Assembly (NCBI RefSeq): GCF_000331225.1
Contig: NZ_ANFY01000003.1
Span: forward strand, 481,001 to 545,000
Source: Sandarakinorhabdus sp. AAP62
Lineage (GTDB): Bacteria; Pseudomonadota; Alphaproteobacteria; Sphingomonadales; Sphingomonadaceae
Length of the DNA: 64,000 bases
Direction of reading: 5' to 3'
Under the pieces are notes generated by a model. It saw nothing but the letters and a program-made list of their open reading frames with translations. It had not been told where the DNA came from and made no database searches. Positions 8,757 to 17,337 of this stretch are shown in pieces. The stretch's first letter is position 1. The number at the start of each line of letters is the position of its first letter. The position numbers and the translations under genes were made by a program.

Positions 8757-9485
8757 TCATGCCAAAGCCTCCGCCATGCGCCGGCTGCGCGCGTCCACTC
8801 GGCTCTGCGCCAGCATCGCCCGCATCCGCATCAAGACGATGGCGGCGAACAGGAAGGAGAAGCCCGCCACCGACAGCAGCAGCGGTGTCAGCAGTTCGGG
8901 CGCGATCTTCGACGAGGCGTTGACCACCGAAATGCTGCTGCCCTGGTGCAGCGTGTTCCACCATTCCACCGAATATTTGATGATCGGCAGGTTGATGACG
9001 CCGACAAGCGCGAGAATGGAGGAAGCGCGGGCCTCGCCGCCCTTTTCCGCCTCGCTGGCACTGAGCGCGAGATAGCCGAGATAGAGGAACAGCAGCACCA
9101 GCATGGAAGTGAGCCGCGCATCCCATACCCAATAGGTGCCCCAGGTCGGCTTGCCCCACAGCGAGCCCGAAATCAGGCAGATGGCAGTGAAGGCGGCGCC
9201 GGCTGGCGCGATGGCGCGCGCGGCGATGGTGGCCAGCGGGTGGCGCCAGATCAGCGCAGTGGCCGATGCGATGGCCAGGCTCATGTAACCGCCCGCACCC
9301 AGCCAGGCGGCGGGCACATGCACATACATGATGCGCACGCTTTCGCCCTGCTGGTAATCCGGCGGGCTGGCGAACAGGCCGATCCACAGGCCGGCCGCTG
9401 TCAGCGCCAGGCCAAGCAGCGCCACGATCGGCGTGACGACACGGGCGATCTTCAGGAATCGCGTCGGATTTGCGTAACGGTGCAC
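8757..9485 (-). CDS. ccmC: Haem-handling membrane protein CcmC
   Basis: 242 residues with six membrane helices. CcmC presents haem to CcmE at the outer face of the inner membrane. The tryptophan-rich WWD signature is visible as GSLWGKPTWGTYWVWDARLTS, and conserved His residues are present at YVHVPAAWLG and EWWNTLHQGSS. The ccmA and ccmB genes are not adjacent; the gene upstream is an unrelated serine hydrolase. The system I machinery must therefore be split over more than one locus in this genome. Confidence 0.95.
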   Translation of the reverse strand: MHRYANPTRFLKIARVVTPIVALLGLALTAAGLWIGLFASPPDYQQGESVRIMYVHVPAAWLGAGGYMSLAIASATALIWRHPLATIAARAIAPAGAAFTAICLISGSLWGKPTWGTYWVWDARLTSMLVLLFLYLGYLALSASEAEKGGEARASSILALVGVINLPIIKYSVEWWNTLHQGSSISVVNASSKIAPELLTPLLLSVAGFSFLFAAIVLMRMRAMLAQSRVDARSRRMAEALA

Positions 9486-9532
9486 CGGTGCCTTCTAGTC
9501 AGATGGCGGCAGCGAGGGAAGGGGGCGCGGTG

Positions 9533-10975
9533 TCACCACCCTTCAATGCGGGTGCTCCAGCCATCGCCCACATACATCCGGGTCACCTTGCCATCCTTTT
9601 CCTCGAACCACACGGTTTCGCCGATCGCGCCGCCGCCGGTGGGGGCGGTGAGGCGGAAACGGCCATTGCCGATGGGTTCCAGCAGCACGCGGGTTTCGGC
9701 GGTGCGGCCGGCGACCGGCAACAGCGCCAGTTGATTGTTGAGCAGCACCACCTGGGTGACATTGTCGCTGGCGCCGATGTAGCGGCCGGCAAAGCGCGCC
9801 CAGGCCGGATCCCAGGCGGTGGTCGCCTTGGCATTGGCGGCCTTCACCACCGCTTCGCCCACGGTGGCCATCAGCTGGTTGGCGATGTCGCCGGGGTTCG
9901 AATCATTGGTGTTGGTCAGCACGATCACGCCCACCTTGTCGTCGATCTGCGCCATCGTCATTGTGGTGTTGCCGGGATAGCCGCCGCCGTGGCCGGCATA
10001 GGTCTTGCCCTTGAAGCGTTCGATGTCGAAACCGAGGCCGGAGCCGCTTTCCCAATCCTCGTCGACGCTGCGCACCCTCAGTGCCTCGCGCCATGAACCG
10101 GCAGAAAGCACATTGCTGCCGCCGGCCCTGGGCGCGCGGCGGAACCAGGCCGAGATGAACTTCGACAGATCATTGACATTGCTGGTCATGCCGGTGGCCG
10201 CCGCCATGCCGTGCGCATCGACGAACGGCAGCACCCGGCGCGTGCCGTCGGGCGTGCGGGCGGCATAAGGGGTGGCAAGGCCGGGATCGGGCTTGTCGAT
10301 GCTGGTCGCGGTCATGCCCATCGGCGTCGTGATGTTGGCGGTCACATAATCGGCCCAGCGCTGGCCGCTGATCTTTTCCACCACCAGCCCGGCGATGGCA
10401 AAGGCGAGGTTGGAATATTTCCAGCGCGTCTGCGGCGGGAAGGCGGCCTGGCGCCCGGCCATGAGTTTCTGCAATTCGGCTTCGGTGGGGAAATTGAAGC
10501 TGGACCAGTGATCGGCCGCCTCGCGCTGCAGGCCGGAGGAGTGGGAGAGCAATTGCTCGATGGTGATCGGGCCGTCGTCGGGGCCGGCGGGCTTCATGGT
10601 GAACCAGGGCAGGTGCTTCTGCACCGGATCATCGAGGCGGAGCTTGCCCTGTTCGCGCAGCTGCAAAATGGTGATGGCGGCGAAGATCTTGGAGTTCGAC
10701 GCGATGCGGAAACGCGTGTCCGCCGTCATCGGCTTCCTGGCCGCAATGTCGGCAAAGCCGAAGCCCTTGGACCACACGAGCTGCTGATCCTGCACGACGC
10801 CCACCGCCACGCCGGGCAAGCCGCGATAGGCGATCTGGCCTTCCAGCCAGGCGCTGAACAGGCGCTCCGCCGCCTGCACATCGGGGTTCTCGGCGATGGC
10901 GGCGGTGGGCGGTGCGGGCTGGGCCAGTGCCGGTGTGGCGAGAGCCAGGGCGAGTGCGATGGTGCGGGCAAGCAT
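9533..10975 (-). CDS. Exported class C beta-lactamase-like serine hydrolase
   Basis: 480 residues from ATG 10975 with a signal peptide ending at LALATPALAQ. The catalytic SxxK is in FRIASNSKIFAAI, the YxN motif is WKYSNLAFAIAGLV, and the third motif is AGHGGGYPGN. A C-terminal lipocalin-like beta region follows (about residues 380-480), as in many D-Ala-D-Ala carboxypeptidase/esterase-type members. It is unrelated in detail to the hydrolase at 2857. The substrate is unknown; peptidoglycan peptides, D-amino-acid peptides or esters are all possible. It lies between ccmC and valS, with a palindromic repeat upstream. Confidence 0.87.
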   Translation of the reverse strand: MLARTIALALALATPALAQPAPPTAAIAENPDVQAAERLFSAWLEGQIAYRGLPGVAVGVVQDQQLVWSKGFGFADIAARKPMTADTRFRIASNSKIFAAITILQLREQGKLRLDDPVQKHLPWFTMKPAGPDDGPITIEQLLSHSSGLQREAADHWSSFNFPTEAELQKLMAGRQAAFPPQTRWKYSNLAFAIAGLVVEKISGQRWADYVTANITTPMGMTATSIDKPDPGLATPYAARTPDGTRRVLPFVDAHGMAAATGMTSNVNDLSKFISAWFRRAPRAGGSNVLSAGSWREALRVRSVDEDWESGSGLGFDIERFKGKTYAGHGGGYPGNTTMTMAQIDDKVGVIVLTNTNDSNPGDIANQLMATVGEAVVKAANAKATTAWDPAWARFAGRYIGASDNVTQVVLLNNQLALLPVAGRTAETRVLLEPIGNGRFRLTAPTGGGAIGETVWFEEKDGKVTRMYVGDGWSTRIEGW

Positions 10976-11051
10976 GATGGATTCCCCCTTTGTGTTGGGG
11001 GGAAGGCTAGCAGGTTGGGGATTGTTGCCAAGGGTGGCGCTGGCGGCGACG

Positions 11052-11130
11052 ACCCTCCCCCGGCCCCTCCCTGGCAGGGAGGGGAGACTGTTCTGCTCCC
11101 CTCCCTGCAAGGGAGGGGCCGGGGGAGGGT
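11052..11130. repeat. REP/BIME-like inverted repeat pair, copy A
   Basis: Two perfect 21-base arms at 11052-11072 and 11110-11130 are reverse complements. Each arm is part of its own smaller hairpin (CCCCTCCCT...AGGGAGGGG), so the unit is a head-to-head pair of G/C-rich palindromes. A close copy of the right half, including the trailing GTGCGAGCGC, occurs at 61347-61390, showing that it is a dispersed element. It lies between the valS stop and the start of the serine hydrolase. Confidence 0.85.
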
Positions 11131-11146
11131 GCGAGCGCGGTTGGTC

Positions 11147-13786
11147 TTACCCCAACCGCGCCAGCGCCGCCTGCAACCGCTCCGCCTCCGCCGCGCGGGC
11201 AGCGTGGTCTTCGCGCGCCTTTTCCACCGCTTCCGGCTTGGCCTTCTCCGTGAAGCCGGGATTGCCCAGCCGCCCGGCCAGCACATCGCGTTCCTTGGCG
11301 GCGGCGGCCAGCGCCTTGTCGAGCCGGGCCTTTTCAGCGGCCAGGTCGATCACGTCGCCCAGCGGGATCAGGAAGGTCGCCTCGCCATGCACCACGGCCA
11401 GTCGGCCACCCTCGGCGGCGTCGCCGGGGATGATGCGGGCCAGGCGCTCGATGGCGGCGGCGTTGGCGGCAAGGCGCGCCTGCGTGGCGGGCGTGGCGCC
11501 CTCCACGGCATAGGCCAGCTTGGCCGACGGCGGCACGTTCACTTCGGTGCGGGCCGAGCGGACTTCGGAGATCAGGCCGATCAGCCAGTCGATATCGGCG
11601 CTGGCGGCGGCGTCTTCGGGCAGGGCATCCGTCTTCACCCATTGGGCGAGGATCAGGTCATCGCGAAGGCTGAGCTGGTGCCACAATTCCTCGGTGAGGA
11701 ACGGCATCACCGGGTGGAGCATCACCAAGATCTGATCGAGCGCCCAGCCGGCCACGCTGCGGGTTTCGGCGGCCACTTCGGCGTCCGCCCCTTCGGCCAG
11801 CAGCGGCTTGATCAGTTCCAGATACCAGTCGCAGAAGCGGCTCCACACCAGCTTGTAGATGGCATCGGCATAGGCATCGAAACGATAATCGGCGATGGCC
11901 TGTTCCAGCGCCTTCGCGGTCGCCCGCACTTCGCCGATGATCCAGCGGTTGACCGGCTGGCTGGCGGCGGGCGGCAGCGGCGAGGCACTGCCGCCGATGC
12001 CATTGGATTGGGCAAAGCGCGCCGCGTTCCACAGCTTGGTGGCGAAGTTGCGATAGCCTTCGATGCGGCTTTCGCTGAGCTTGATGTCGCGCCCCTGCGT
12101 TTCCATCGCGGTCAGCGTGAAACGCAGCGCGTCGGCGCCATATTTGTCGATGAGGCCGAGGGGATCGACGGTGTTCCCCTTGGATTTGCTCATCTTCTGC
12201 CCCTTGGCGTCGCGCACCAGGCCATGGCAATAGACGGTGCGGAACGGCACATCGTCCATGAAGTGCAGCCCCTGCATCATCATGCGGGCCACCCAGAAGA
12301 AGATGATGTCGAAACCGGTGACCAGCACGTCGCCGGGATAGTGGCGGGCAAGGTCCGGCGTCTGCTCCGGCCAGCCCAGCGTGCCGAACGGCCAAAGGGC
12401 GGAGGAGAACCAGGTGTCGAGCACATCGGAATCGCGGGTCAGGGGCAGGTCGCCGGCCTGGGCCTGTGCCTCGGCTTCGGTCTCCGCCACGAAACATTCG
12501 CCATTCGGGCCATACCAGGCCGGAATCCGGTGCCCCCACCACAATTGGCGGCTCACGCACCAGGGCTGGATATTCTCCATCCAGTTGAAATAGGTCTTTT
12601 CCCACGTCTTCGGCACGAACTGGGTGCGGCCGTCGTGCACGGCGCAAAGCGCATCCTTCGCCAGTTCGGCGGCGTTCACATACCATTGGTCGGTCAGCCA
12701 CGGTTCGATCACCACGCCGGAGCGATCGCCATAGGGCATCTGGATGGTCTTCTGCTCGATGCGCTCGATCAGGTCGAGGGCTTCGAGATCGGCGACGACC
12801 TTCTTGCGCGCCTCTTCGCGGGCAAGGCCCACATACTCGGCGGGCACGCCGTCGGCGGCGCAGATGCGGGCTTCGGCGTCGAGGATGTTGATCCAGCCGA
12901 TGTCCTTGTTGCGCTCATACACCTGCCAGTCGTTGAAATCATGCGCCGGCGTGATCTTCACCGCGCCCGAACCCAGTTCCGGATCGGCATGTTCATCGGC
13001 AATGATCGGAATGCGGCGGCCGGTGATCGGCAGCAGCACATGCTTGCCGATAACGGACGCATAGCGCGGATCATCGGCACCCACCGCCACAGCGGTATCG
13101 CCCAGCATGGTTTCGGGGCGGGTGGTGGCAACGATGATGTGATCGGCGCCACTGTCCAGCCGCGCGCCATCGGCCAGCGGATAGCGGATATGGGTGAAGC
13201 TGCCGGCGACCTCGCGGGTTTCCACTTCCAGATCGGAAATCGCGGTCTTCAGCTTCGGGTCCCAGTTCACCAGCCGCTTGTCGCGGTACAGCAGGCCCTG
13301 GCGGTAAAGCTCCACGAACACCTTCAGAACGGCCTTGTTGAAGCCGTCGTCCATGGTGAAGCGTTCGTTCGACCAGTCGCAGCTGGCGCCCAGGCGGCGC
13401 AGCTGGCGGGTGATGGTGCCGCCGCTTTCGGCCTTCCATTCCCACACCTTGGCCTCGAACGCTTCGCGGCCCATGGCGGTGCGGCCGGGCTGCTGCGTCT
13501 CGGCCAGCTGGCGTTCCACCACCATCTGCGTGGCGATGCCGGCATGATCGGTGCCCACCACCCAGCGCGCGTCGCGGCCATTCAGCCGGTGCCAGCGGAT
13601 CAGCAGATCCTGCAGCGTGTTATCGAGCGCGTGGCCGATGTGCAGGCTGCCCGTCACGTTCGGCGGCGGAATGACGATGGTGAAGGGCTGCGCATCGGGG
13701 CGCGCCGGGCGGAAGGCGCCTTCACGCTCCCAACGCGCGTAAATCGTCTGCTCGAAACTGGCCGGGTCGAAAATCTTGTCGATCAT
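11147..13786 (-). CDS. valS: Valyl-tRNA synthetase
   Basis: About 879 residues from ATG 13786 ([11 protein letters not shown]). It charges tRNA-Val and edits mischarged threonine. The class I motifs are present: the HIGH box in [17 protein letters not shown] and the KMSKS loop in [14 protein letters not shown]. The editing domain is seen around [15 protein letters not shown]. The C-terminus has the usual coiled-coil arm, rich in Ala, Lys and Glu ([20 protein letters not shown]). Another ATG 12 bases upstream is possible. It follows popZ by about 40 bases, a common alphaproteobacterial neighbourhood. Confidence 0.97.
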   Translation of the reverse strand: MIDKIFDPASFEQTIYARWEREGAFRPARPDAQPFTIVIPPPNVTGSLHIGHALDNTLQDLLIRWHRLNGRDARWVVGTDHAGIATQMVVERQLAETQQPGRTAMGREAFEAKVWEWKAESGGTITRQLRRLGASCDWSNERFTMDDGFNKAVLKVFVELYRQGLLYRDKRLVNWDPKLKTAISDLEVETREVAGSFTHIRYPLADGARLDSGADHIIVATTRPETMLGDTAVAVGADDPRYASVIGKHVLLPITGRRIPIIADEHADPELGSGAVKITPAHDFNDWQVYERNKDIGWINILDAEARICAADGVPAEYVGLAREEARKKVVADLEALDLIERIEQKTIQMPYGDRSGVVIEPWLTDQWYVNAAELAKDALCAVHDGRTQFVPKTWEKTYFNWMENIQPWCVSRQLWWGHRIPAWYGPNGECFVAETEAEAQAQAGDLPLTRDSDVLDTWFSSALWPFGTLGWPEQTPDLARHYPGDVLVTGFDIIFFWVARMMMQGLHFMDDVPFRTVYCHGLVRDAKGQKMSKSKGNTVDPLGLIDKYGADALRFTLTAMETQGRDIKLSESRIEGYRNFATKLWNAARFAQSNGIGGSASPLPPAASQPVNRWIIGEVRATAKALEQAIADYRFDAYADAIYKLVWSRFCDWYLELIKPLLAEGADAEVAAETRSVAGWALDQILVMLHPVMPFLTEELWHQLSLRDDLILAQWVKTDALPEDAAASADIDWLIGLISEVRSARTEVNVPPSAKLAYAVEGATPATQARLAANAAAIERLARIIPGDAAEGGRLAVVHGEATFLIPLGDVIDLAAEKARLDKALAAAAKERDVLAGRLGNPGFTEKAKPEAVEKAREDHAARAAEAERLQAALARLG

Positions 13787-13825
13787 GCCACGGCGCATAG
13801 CCGCTGGCCGGCAACGGGGAAAGCC

Positions 13826-14125
13826 CTACAGCTTGCCGGTCAGCCGCTTGATTTCCTCGCGCGCCAGTTTCTCGACGATTTCCGGCATGTTGGCATTCAG
13901 CCAGGCCTGGATTTGCGGCGCCAGCATCGATCGCATCAGCTCATCGAGAGTCATGCCCGTGCTCGACGGCGGCAAGGTGACATGGGCGAGGGAAACGGGC
14001 GACGGCGCGGCCGTCATGGCCGGGGGCGGCGGCGGTGATTCGTCTTCACCTTCAGCCGCTGGCTCCATCACGCGGGCGCGGATGGAGGCCAGAATGACGT
14101 CTAGGGCAGGCGGCGCTTCGCTCAT
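13826..14125 (-). CDS. popZ: PopZ-like polar organising protein (DUF2497)
   Basis: 99 residues. The N-terminal LDVILASIRARVM matches the short helix that recruits client proteins in PopZ. A Pro/acidic linker covers residues about 21-50. The C-terminal DELMRSMLAPQIQAWLNANM and the following helix (residues 61-96) form the oligomerisation region of the DUF2497 family. In Caulobacter PopZ builds a matrix that anchors the chromosome origin at the cell pole; this copy is much shorter than the Caulobacter one (177 residues). The position next to valS supports the call. Confidence 0.85.
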   Translation of the reverse strand: MSEAPPALDVILASIRARVMEPAAEGEDESPPPPPAMTAAPSPVSLAHVTLPPSSTGMTLDELMRSMLAPQIQAWLNANMPEIVEKLAREEIKRLTGKL

Positions 14126-14195
14126 GCCAAACAGTTACGACATGATGAAGAAAAGCGCCACTCCCCCTGTGGGGATTTGCCGCCGAAATCGCGCA

Positions 14196-14849
14196 TCAGA
14201 AGGCGAAGGCATGTACCGGCGCAAAGCCCGGCAGATCGGGCGCGGCCAATTCCATGAAGGGCAGACCGGCCGGGCGGGCGTCTCCAGATTGTGGCGTGGT
14301 GAGTGGGCCAACATAGGCGCGGCCCACGCCGGCCTGGCGCAGCACGGCCGCGATCTGTCCGGTTGGCGCCAGCTGCCTCGCCATGGCCGGCGGTATGGTG
14401 GCAATGGCGCCTTCGAACAGGATAAGATCATAGGGCGCACCCGCCGGCCAGCCCGCAGCGAGCGGGCCGGCGACGCTGGTGATGCCGGCGGCCCGGGCCA
14501 TGGCGATCAGCGTGTCATCGCTGTCCAGAGCGGTGACCACGGCGCCCATGCGGGAGAGGATCGCCGCCGAATAGCCCGAGGCACTGCCCACGACCAGCAC
14601 GTGCTGGCCCGGCTGCACGGCGGCGTGCTGCAGCAGCAGCGCCAGGGTGAGCGGGGCGAGCAGATAGCGTCCAGGCGCGATCTGGTGGGCAGCATCGGCG
14701 TGGGCCAGCCCGGCCAGGCTGGCCGGCAGAAACGGCTCGCGCGGGGTGGCGGCAAAGGCGGCCAGCACGGCGGCATCGGTGACGCCAACGGTCTTCAGCT
14801 GGCTGTCGACCATGGTCTGGCGCTGGGTTTCGGAAGTGGTCGTCATCAT
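14196..14849 (-). CDS. Protein-L-isoaspartate O-methyltransferase-like protein
   Basis: 217 residues. The SAM-binding motif is HVLVVGSASGYSAAILSRMG, and the upstream TPREPFLPASL and PLTLALLLQHAAVQPG segments are typical of the Pcm/rRNA adenine dimethyltransferase-like group. The gly-rich loop is VGSASGYS instead of the canonical G-x-G-x-G, and the C-terminal half is short, so activity on isoaspartyl residues is uncertain. Two adjacent ATG codons are possible starts. In related genomes I would expect a tolC-like gene between this one and popZ; none is present. Confidence 0.8.
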   Translation of the reverse strand: MMTTTSETQRQTMVDSQLKTVGVTDAAVLAAFAATPREPFLPASLAGLAHADAAHQIAPGRYLLAPLTLALLLQHAAVQPGQHVLVVGSASGYSAAILSRMGAVVTALDSDDTLIAMARAAGITSVAGPLAAGWPAGAPYDLILFEGAIATIPPAMARQLAPTGQIAAVLRQAGVGRAYVGPLTTPQSGDARPAGLPFMELAAPDLPGFAPVHAFAF

Positions 14850-14990
14850 GGGATGGGCTTTTGCCCTGCGTCGGGCGCGGGCGCAATCAGCTTATTGCAG
14901 CGCATCATGGGAAACGGGCGGGCATGGCCGGGCCCAAGTTAGTCATTGCCGGCGCGCGCTTGCCTTGCTAGGGCAGCGCTCCACCGTCGA

Positions 14991-15064
14991 GGCCCGATGG
15001 CGGAGTGGTGACGTACCGGACTGCAAATCCGTGAACCCGGGTTCGATTCCCGGTCGGGCCTCCA
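14991..15064 (+). tRNA. tRNA-Cys (anticodon GCA)
   Basis: 74 bases including an encoded CCA end at 15062-15064. The acceptor stem GGCCCGA pairs with TCGGGCC, the anticodon loop contains GCA within ACTGCAAATCC, and the T-loop is GTTCGATTC. The discriminator base is T, as expected for tRNA-Cys. The 3' 25 bases are repeated twice more downstream. Confidence 0.96.
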
Positions 15065-15255
15065 GTGATTTCATACGTGCCAATCGAACCCGGGTCATTT
15101 TGGTGGCCAGATCGCCAAGCCGATCAGGCGCGGTTCGATTCCCGGTCGGGCCTCCAGTGATTTCATACGTGCTATCCGAACCCGGGTCATTTTGGTGGCC
15201 AGATCGCCAAGCCGATCAGGCGCGGTTCGATTCCCGGTCGGGCCTCCAGTGATTT
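15040..15255 (+). repeat. 92-bp tandem repeats re-copying the tRNA-Cys 3' end
   Basis: The tRNA-Cys 3' segment beginning GGTTCGATTCCCGG and ending in CCA recurs at 15132 and 15224, an exact period of 92 bases. The units also share the downstream flank CCAGTGATTTCATACGTGC and a 45-base spacer, differing at about three bases near 15081 and 15173. The third copy ends soon after its CCA. The extra copies lack a 5' acceptor strand, D-arm and anticodon arm, so they are not tRNA genes. They look like att-site-type or recombination footprints. Confidence 0.92.
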
Positions 15256-15279
15256 TCCAGAACAGCCGTTGCTGCGGGC

Positions 15280-16347
15280 TCAATCCACCCCATCGAACGC
15301 GTAAACGCTGCTCGATCGCCGCGTCTCGCCCGGACGCAGCAGCGTGGACGGGAAGCCCGGCTGGTTCGGGCTGTCGGGAAAATGCTGGGTTTCCAGCGCC
15401 AGGCCGTCGCCTTGCCGCAGCAAGCTGCCGTCGCCGCCGGCAACGCCGCCATCGAGGAAATTGCTGCTGTACACCTGGATGCCGGGTTCGGTGGTGCTGA
15501 TCGTCAGGCGTCGGCCCGACGCCGGATCGCGCAAGATGGCGGCGGGCCGAAGTTCGCCGGCCGTGCCATCGATCACCAGATTGTGATCCAGCCCGCGCGC
15601 CAGCCGAATCTGCGGATGATCGCTGCGCAGCGCCGGGCCAATGGGGCGGGCCAGGCGGAAATCCAGCGGTGTGCCGGCCACATCGGCGATGGCGCCGGTG
15701 GGGATCATGCGATCATCAAGCGGGGTATAGCGGCTGGCGAACAGCTGCAGCAGATGCGCGTCGATGGTGCCTGCGCCGGCGCCGGCCAGGTTGAAATAGG
15801 GGTGGCTGCAGACATTGATGTGCGTCGCCCGGCTGCTGCGCGCCTGCCAATCGAGGCGCAGGCAATTGGCGCTGTCCAGCGTCCAGGTGGCGGCCATGTC
15901 GATGGCGCCGGGGAAGCCATTGTCGCCATCCGGGCTGTTGAGGGCGAGGGTCACGCCGGCATGGTCGGTCGTTTCAAAGGGTTCGGCCCTCCACAGCTTG
16001 GTGCCCCAGCCGCCGCCGCGACCGCCGTGAATGGTGATGCCGGTTTCGGGATCGGCGGTGAGCGGATGAAACTGGCCGTCGATGCTGAAACCGCCACCTG
16101 AAATGCGCCCGGCATAGCGGCCCACCAGCGCGTTGAACGAACCGCCGCGATCCCAGCCGGCAAAATCGCCGCGGGTGAGCACGACATTGGCCAGCGTGCC
16201 GGTGCGGTCGGGTACGCGGATGGCGGCAAGCGCACTGCCACGGGTGAGGATGTCCACCTGCATGTGGCCATTGGCCAGCGTGATGCAATCGACGGTTTCG
16301 CCGCGGGCGTTGGTGCCGAAGGGGCTGATGCGGGCGGTGATGCTCAT
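15280..16347 (-). CDS. Aldose 1-epimerase (galactose mutarotase family)
   Basis: 355 residues. The enzyme interconverts alpha and beta anomers of aldoses. Family motifs are NALVGRYAGRISGG near the N-terminus, TIHGGRGGGWGTKLW with the substrate His, and NVCSHPYFNLAG with the catalytic His. The C-terminal PGIQVYSSNF supplies the Gln/Tyr region of the active site, although the catalytic Glu could not be placed with certainty. There is no signal peptide. It is followed on the same strand, upstream, by hupE at a distance of only 3 bases, so it may be transcribed with that cluster. Confidence 0.9.
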   Translation of the reverse strand: MSITARISPFGTNARGETVDCITLANGHMQVDILTRGSALAAIRVPDRTGTLANVVLTRGDFAGWDRGGSFNALVGRYAGRISGGGFSIDGQFHPLTADPETGITIHGGRGGGWGTKLWRAEPFETTDHAGVTLALNSPDGDNGFPGAIDMAATWTLDSANCLRLDWQARSSRATHINVCSHPYFNLAGAGAGTIDAHLLQLFASRYTPLDDRMIPTGAIADVAGTPLDFRLARPIGPALRSDHPQIRLARGLDHNLVIDGTAGELRPAAILRDPASGRRLTISTTEPGIQVYSSNFLDGGVAGGDGSLLRQGDGLALETQHFPDSPNQPGFPSTLLRPGETRRSSSVYAFDGVD

Positions 16348-16350
16348 ACG

Positions 16351-17337
16351 TCAGGTCCAGACACGTTCGATGAACCAGAAGCTGGCGATGCTGCCGATGC
16401 CATAGGCGCTGGCCAGCACTGCCGGGCGCAGTGCGACCGGTGACAGGCGGCGCAGGCCCGCCAGCACGGCCGCGACAACCGCGATGATGGCCAGCTGGCC
16501 GGCTTCCACGCCCAGATTGAAGGTGAGCAGCGCCACCGGCACATCGGTTGCAGGCAGGCCGATCTCGCGCAGCGCACCGGCAAAGCCGAAGCCGTGCAGC
16601 AGGCCGAACAGGAAGGCGACCAGCCAGGGCAGCCGTTCTGAAAGGCGGGCCAAGGATCTGTCGTGCCCCGGCTGTGCCTTCACGATCTCGACCGCGAGGA
16701 AGAGGATGGAGAGTGCGATTACCGCCTCGACCGGCGCCTGCGGCAGACCGATCAAGCCCAGTGTGGTGCCGGCGAGCGTAAGCGAATGGGCGATGGTGAA
16801 GGCCGTCGCCGCCGCCACCACCGGCCAGCCGCGTTGCAGCAGCAGCACCAGCGCGACGACGAACAGCAGGTGATCGAAGCCGCCGATGATATGTTCGACG
16901 CCAATGCCGAAATAGGTGCGCGCCACCTGCCAGCCATCGGGTTCGGCGGCGACCATGGTCGTGGCCTGGCCGGGCAGCAGCCGCGCCGTCTGCACCGGCC
17001 GGCTCAACGGCGCGATGCGCAGCAGCGTATCGGTGTCGCCGGGTTCCAACCCCGAAAGGCCGACAGTCGCGCCGTCGAGCGATCTGGTGCACCGCGCGCG
17101 CCCGGCCGCCACCAGCGCGCCCAGCGACAGATTGGGCCGCTCCATCGTCACCTGGCAATAGGGCGGCAGCAGCGGCGTGGCGCTGGCGGCCAGCCCGCCG
17201 AGCACCGGGGCTTTCCAGATGATGGCCCACTGCTGCGCGCTTTGCTGCGTCAGTTCGAGATAGCCGGGGCGCAGTTCGTCGGCCTTGGCCGAAACGGCCA
17301 GCAGCATCAGCAGCAGCAGGCGCAGCAGGGCGATCAT
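16351..17337 (-). CDS. HupE/UreJ-type membrane protein
   Basis: 328 residues. A signal peptide (LLLLMLLAVSAKAD) leads into an exported domain of about 120 residues, then six or seven membrane helices. The membrane part begins with GIGVEHIIGGFDHLLFVVAL, the HupE/UreJ_2 signature with its His and Asp, and later has FGLLHGFGFAGALREIGLP. Related proteins are proposed Ni/Co permeases, but this two-domain type is widespread and uncharacterised. The start overlaps the stop of the parvulin-like gene as ATGA, so the two are coupled. Confidence 0.82.
   Translation of the reverse strand: MIALLRLLLLMLLAVSAKADELRPGYLELTQQSAQQWAIIWKAPVLGGLAASATPLLPPYCQVTMERPNLSLGALVAAGRARCTRSLDGATVGLSGLEPGDTDTLLRIAPLSRPVQTARLLPGQATTMVAAEPDGWQVARTYFGIGVEHIIGGFDHLLFVVALVLLLQRGWPVVAAATAFTIAHSLTLAGTTLGLIGLPQAPVEAVIALSILFLAVEIVKAQPGHDRSLARLSERLPWLVAFLFGLLHGFGFAGALREIGLPATDVPVALLTFNLGVEAGQLAIIAVVAAVLAGLRRLSPVALRPAVLASAYGIGSIASFWFIERVWT

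Noticed and set aside
10211-14038. A 1275-codon forward open frame across the serine hydrolase and valS
   Set aside because: It is antisense to two well-supported genes with clear motifs and has the Gly/His/Arg-rich composition typical of shadow frames in high-GC DNA.
15040-15255. CRISPR array or extra tRNA genes
   Set aside because: The 92-bp units are contiguous direct repeats without variable spacers, and the extra tRNA parts lack the 5' half, D-arm and anticodon arm.
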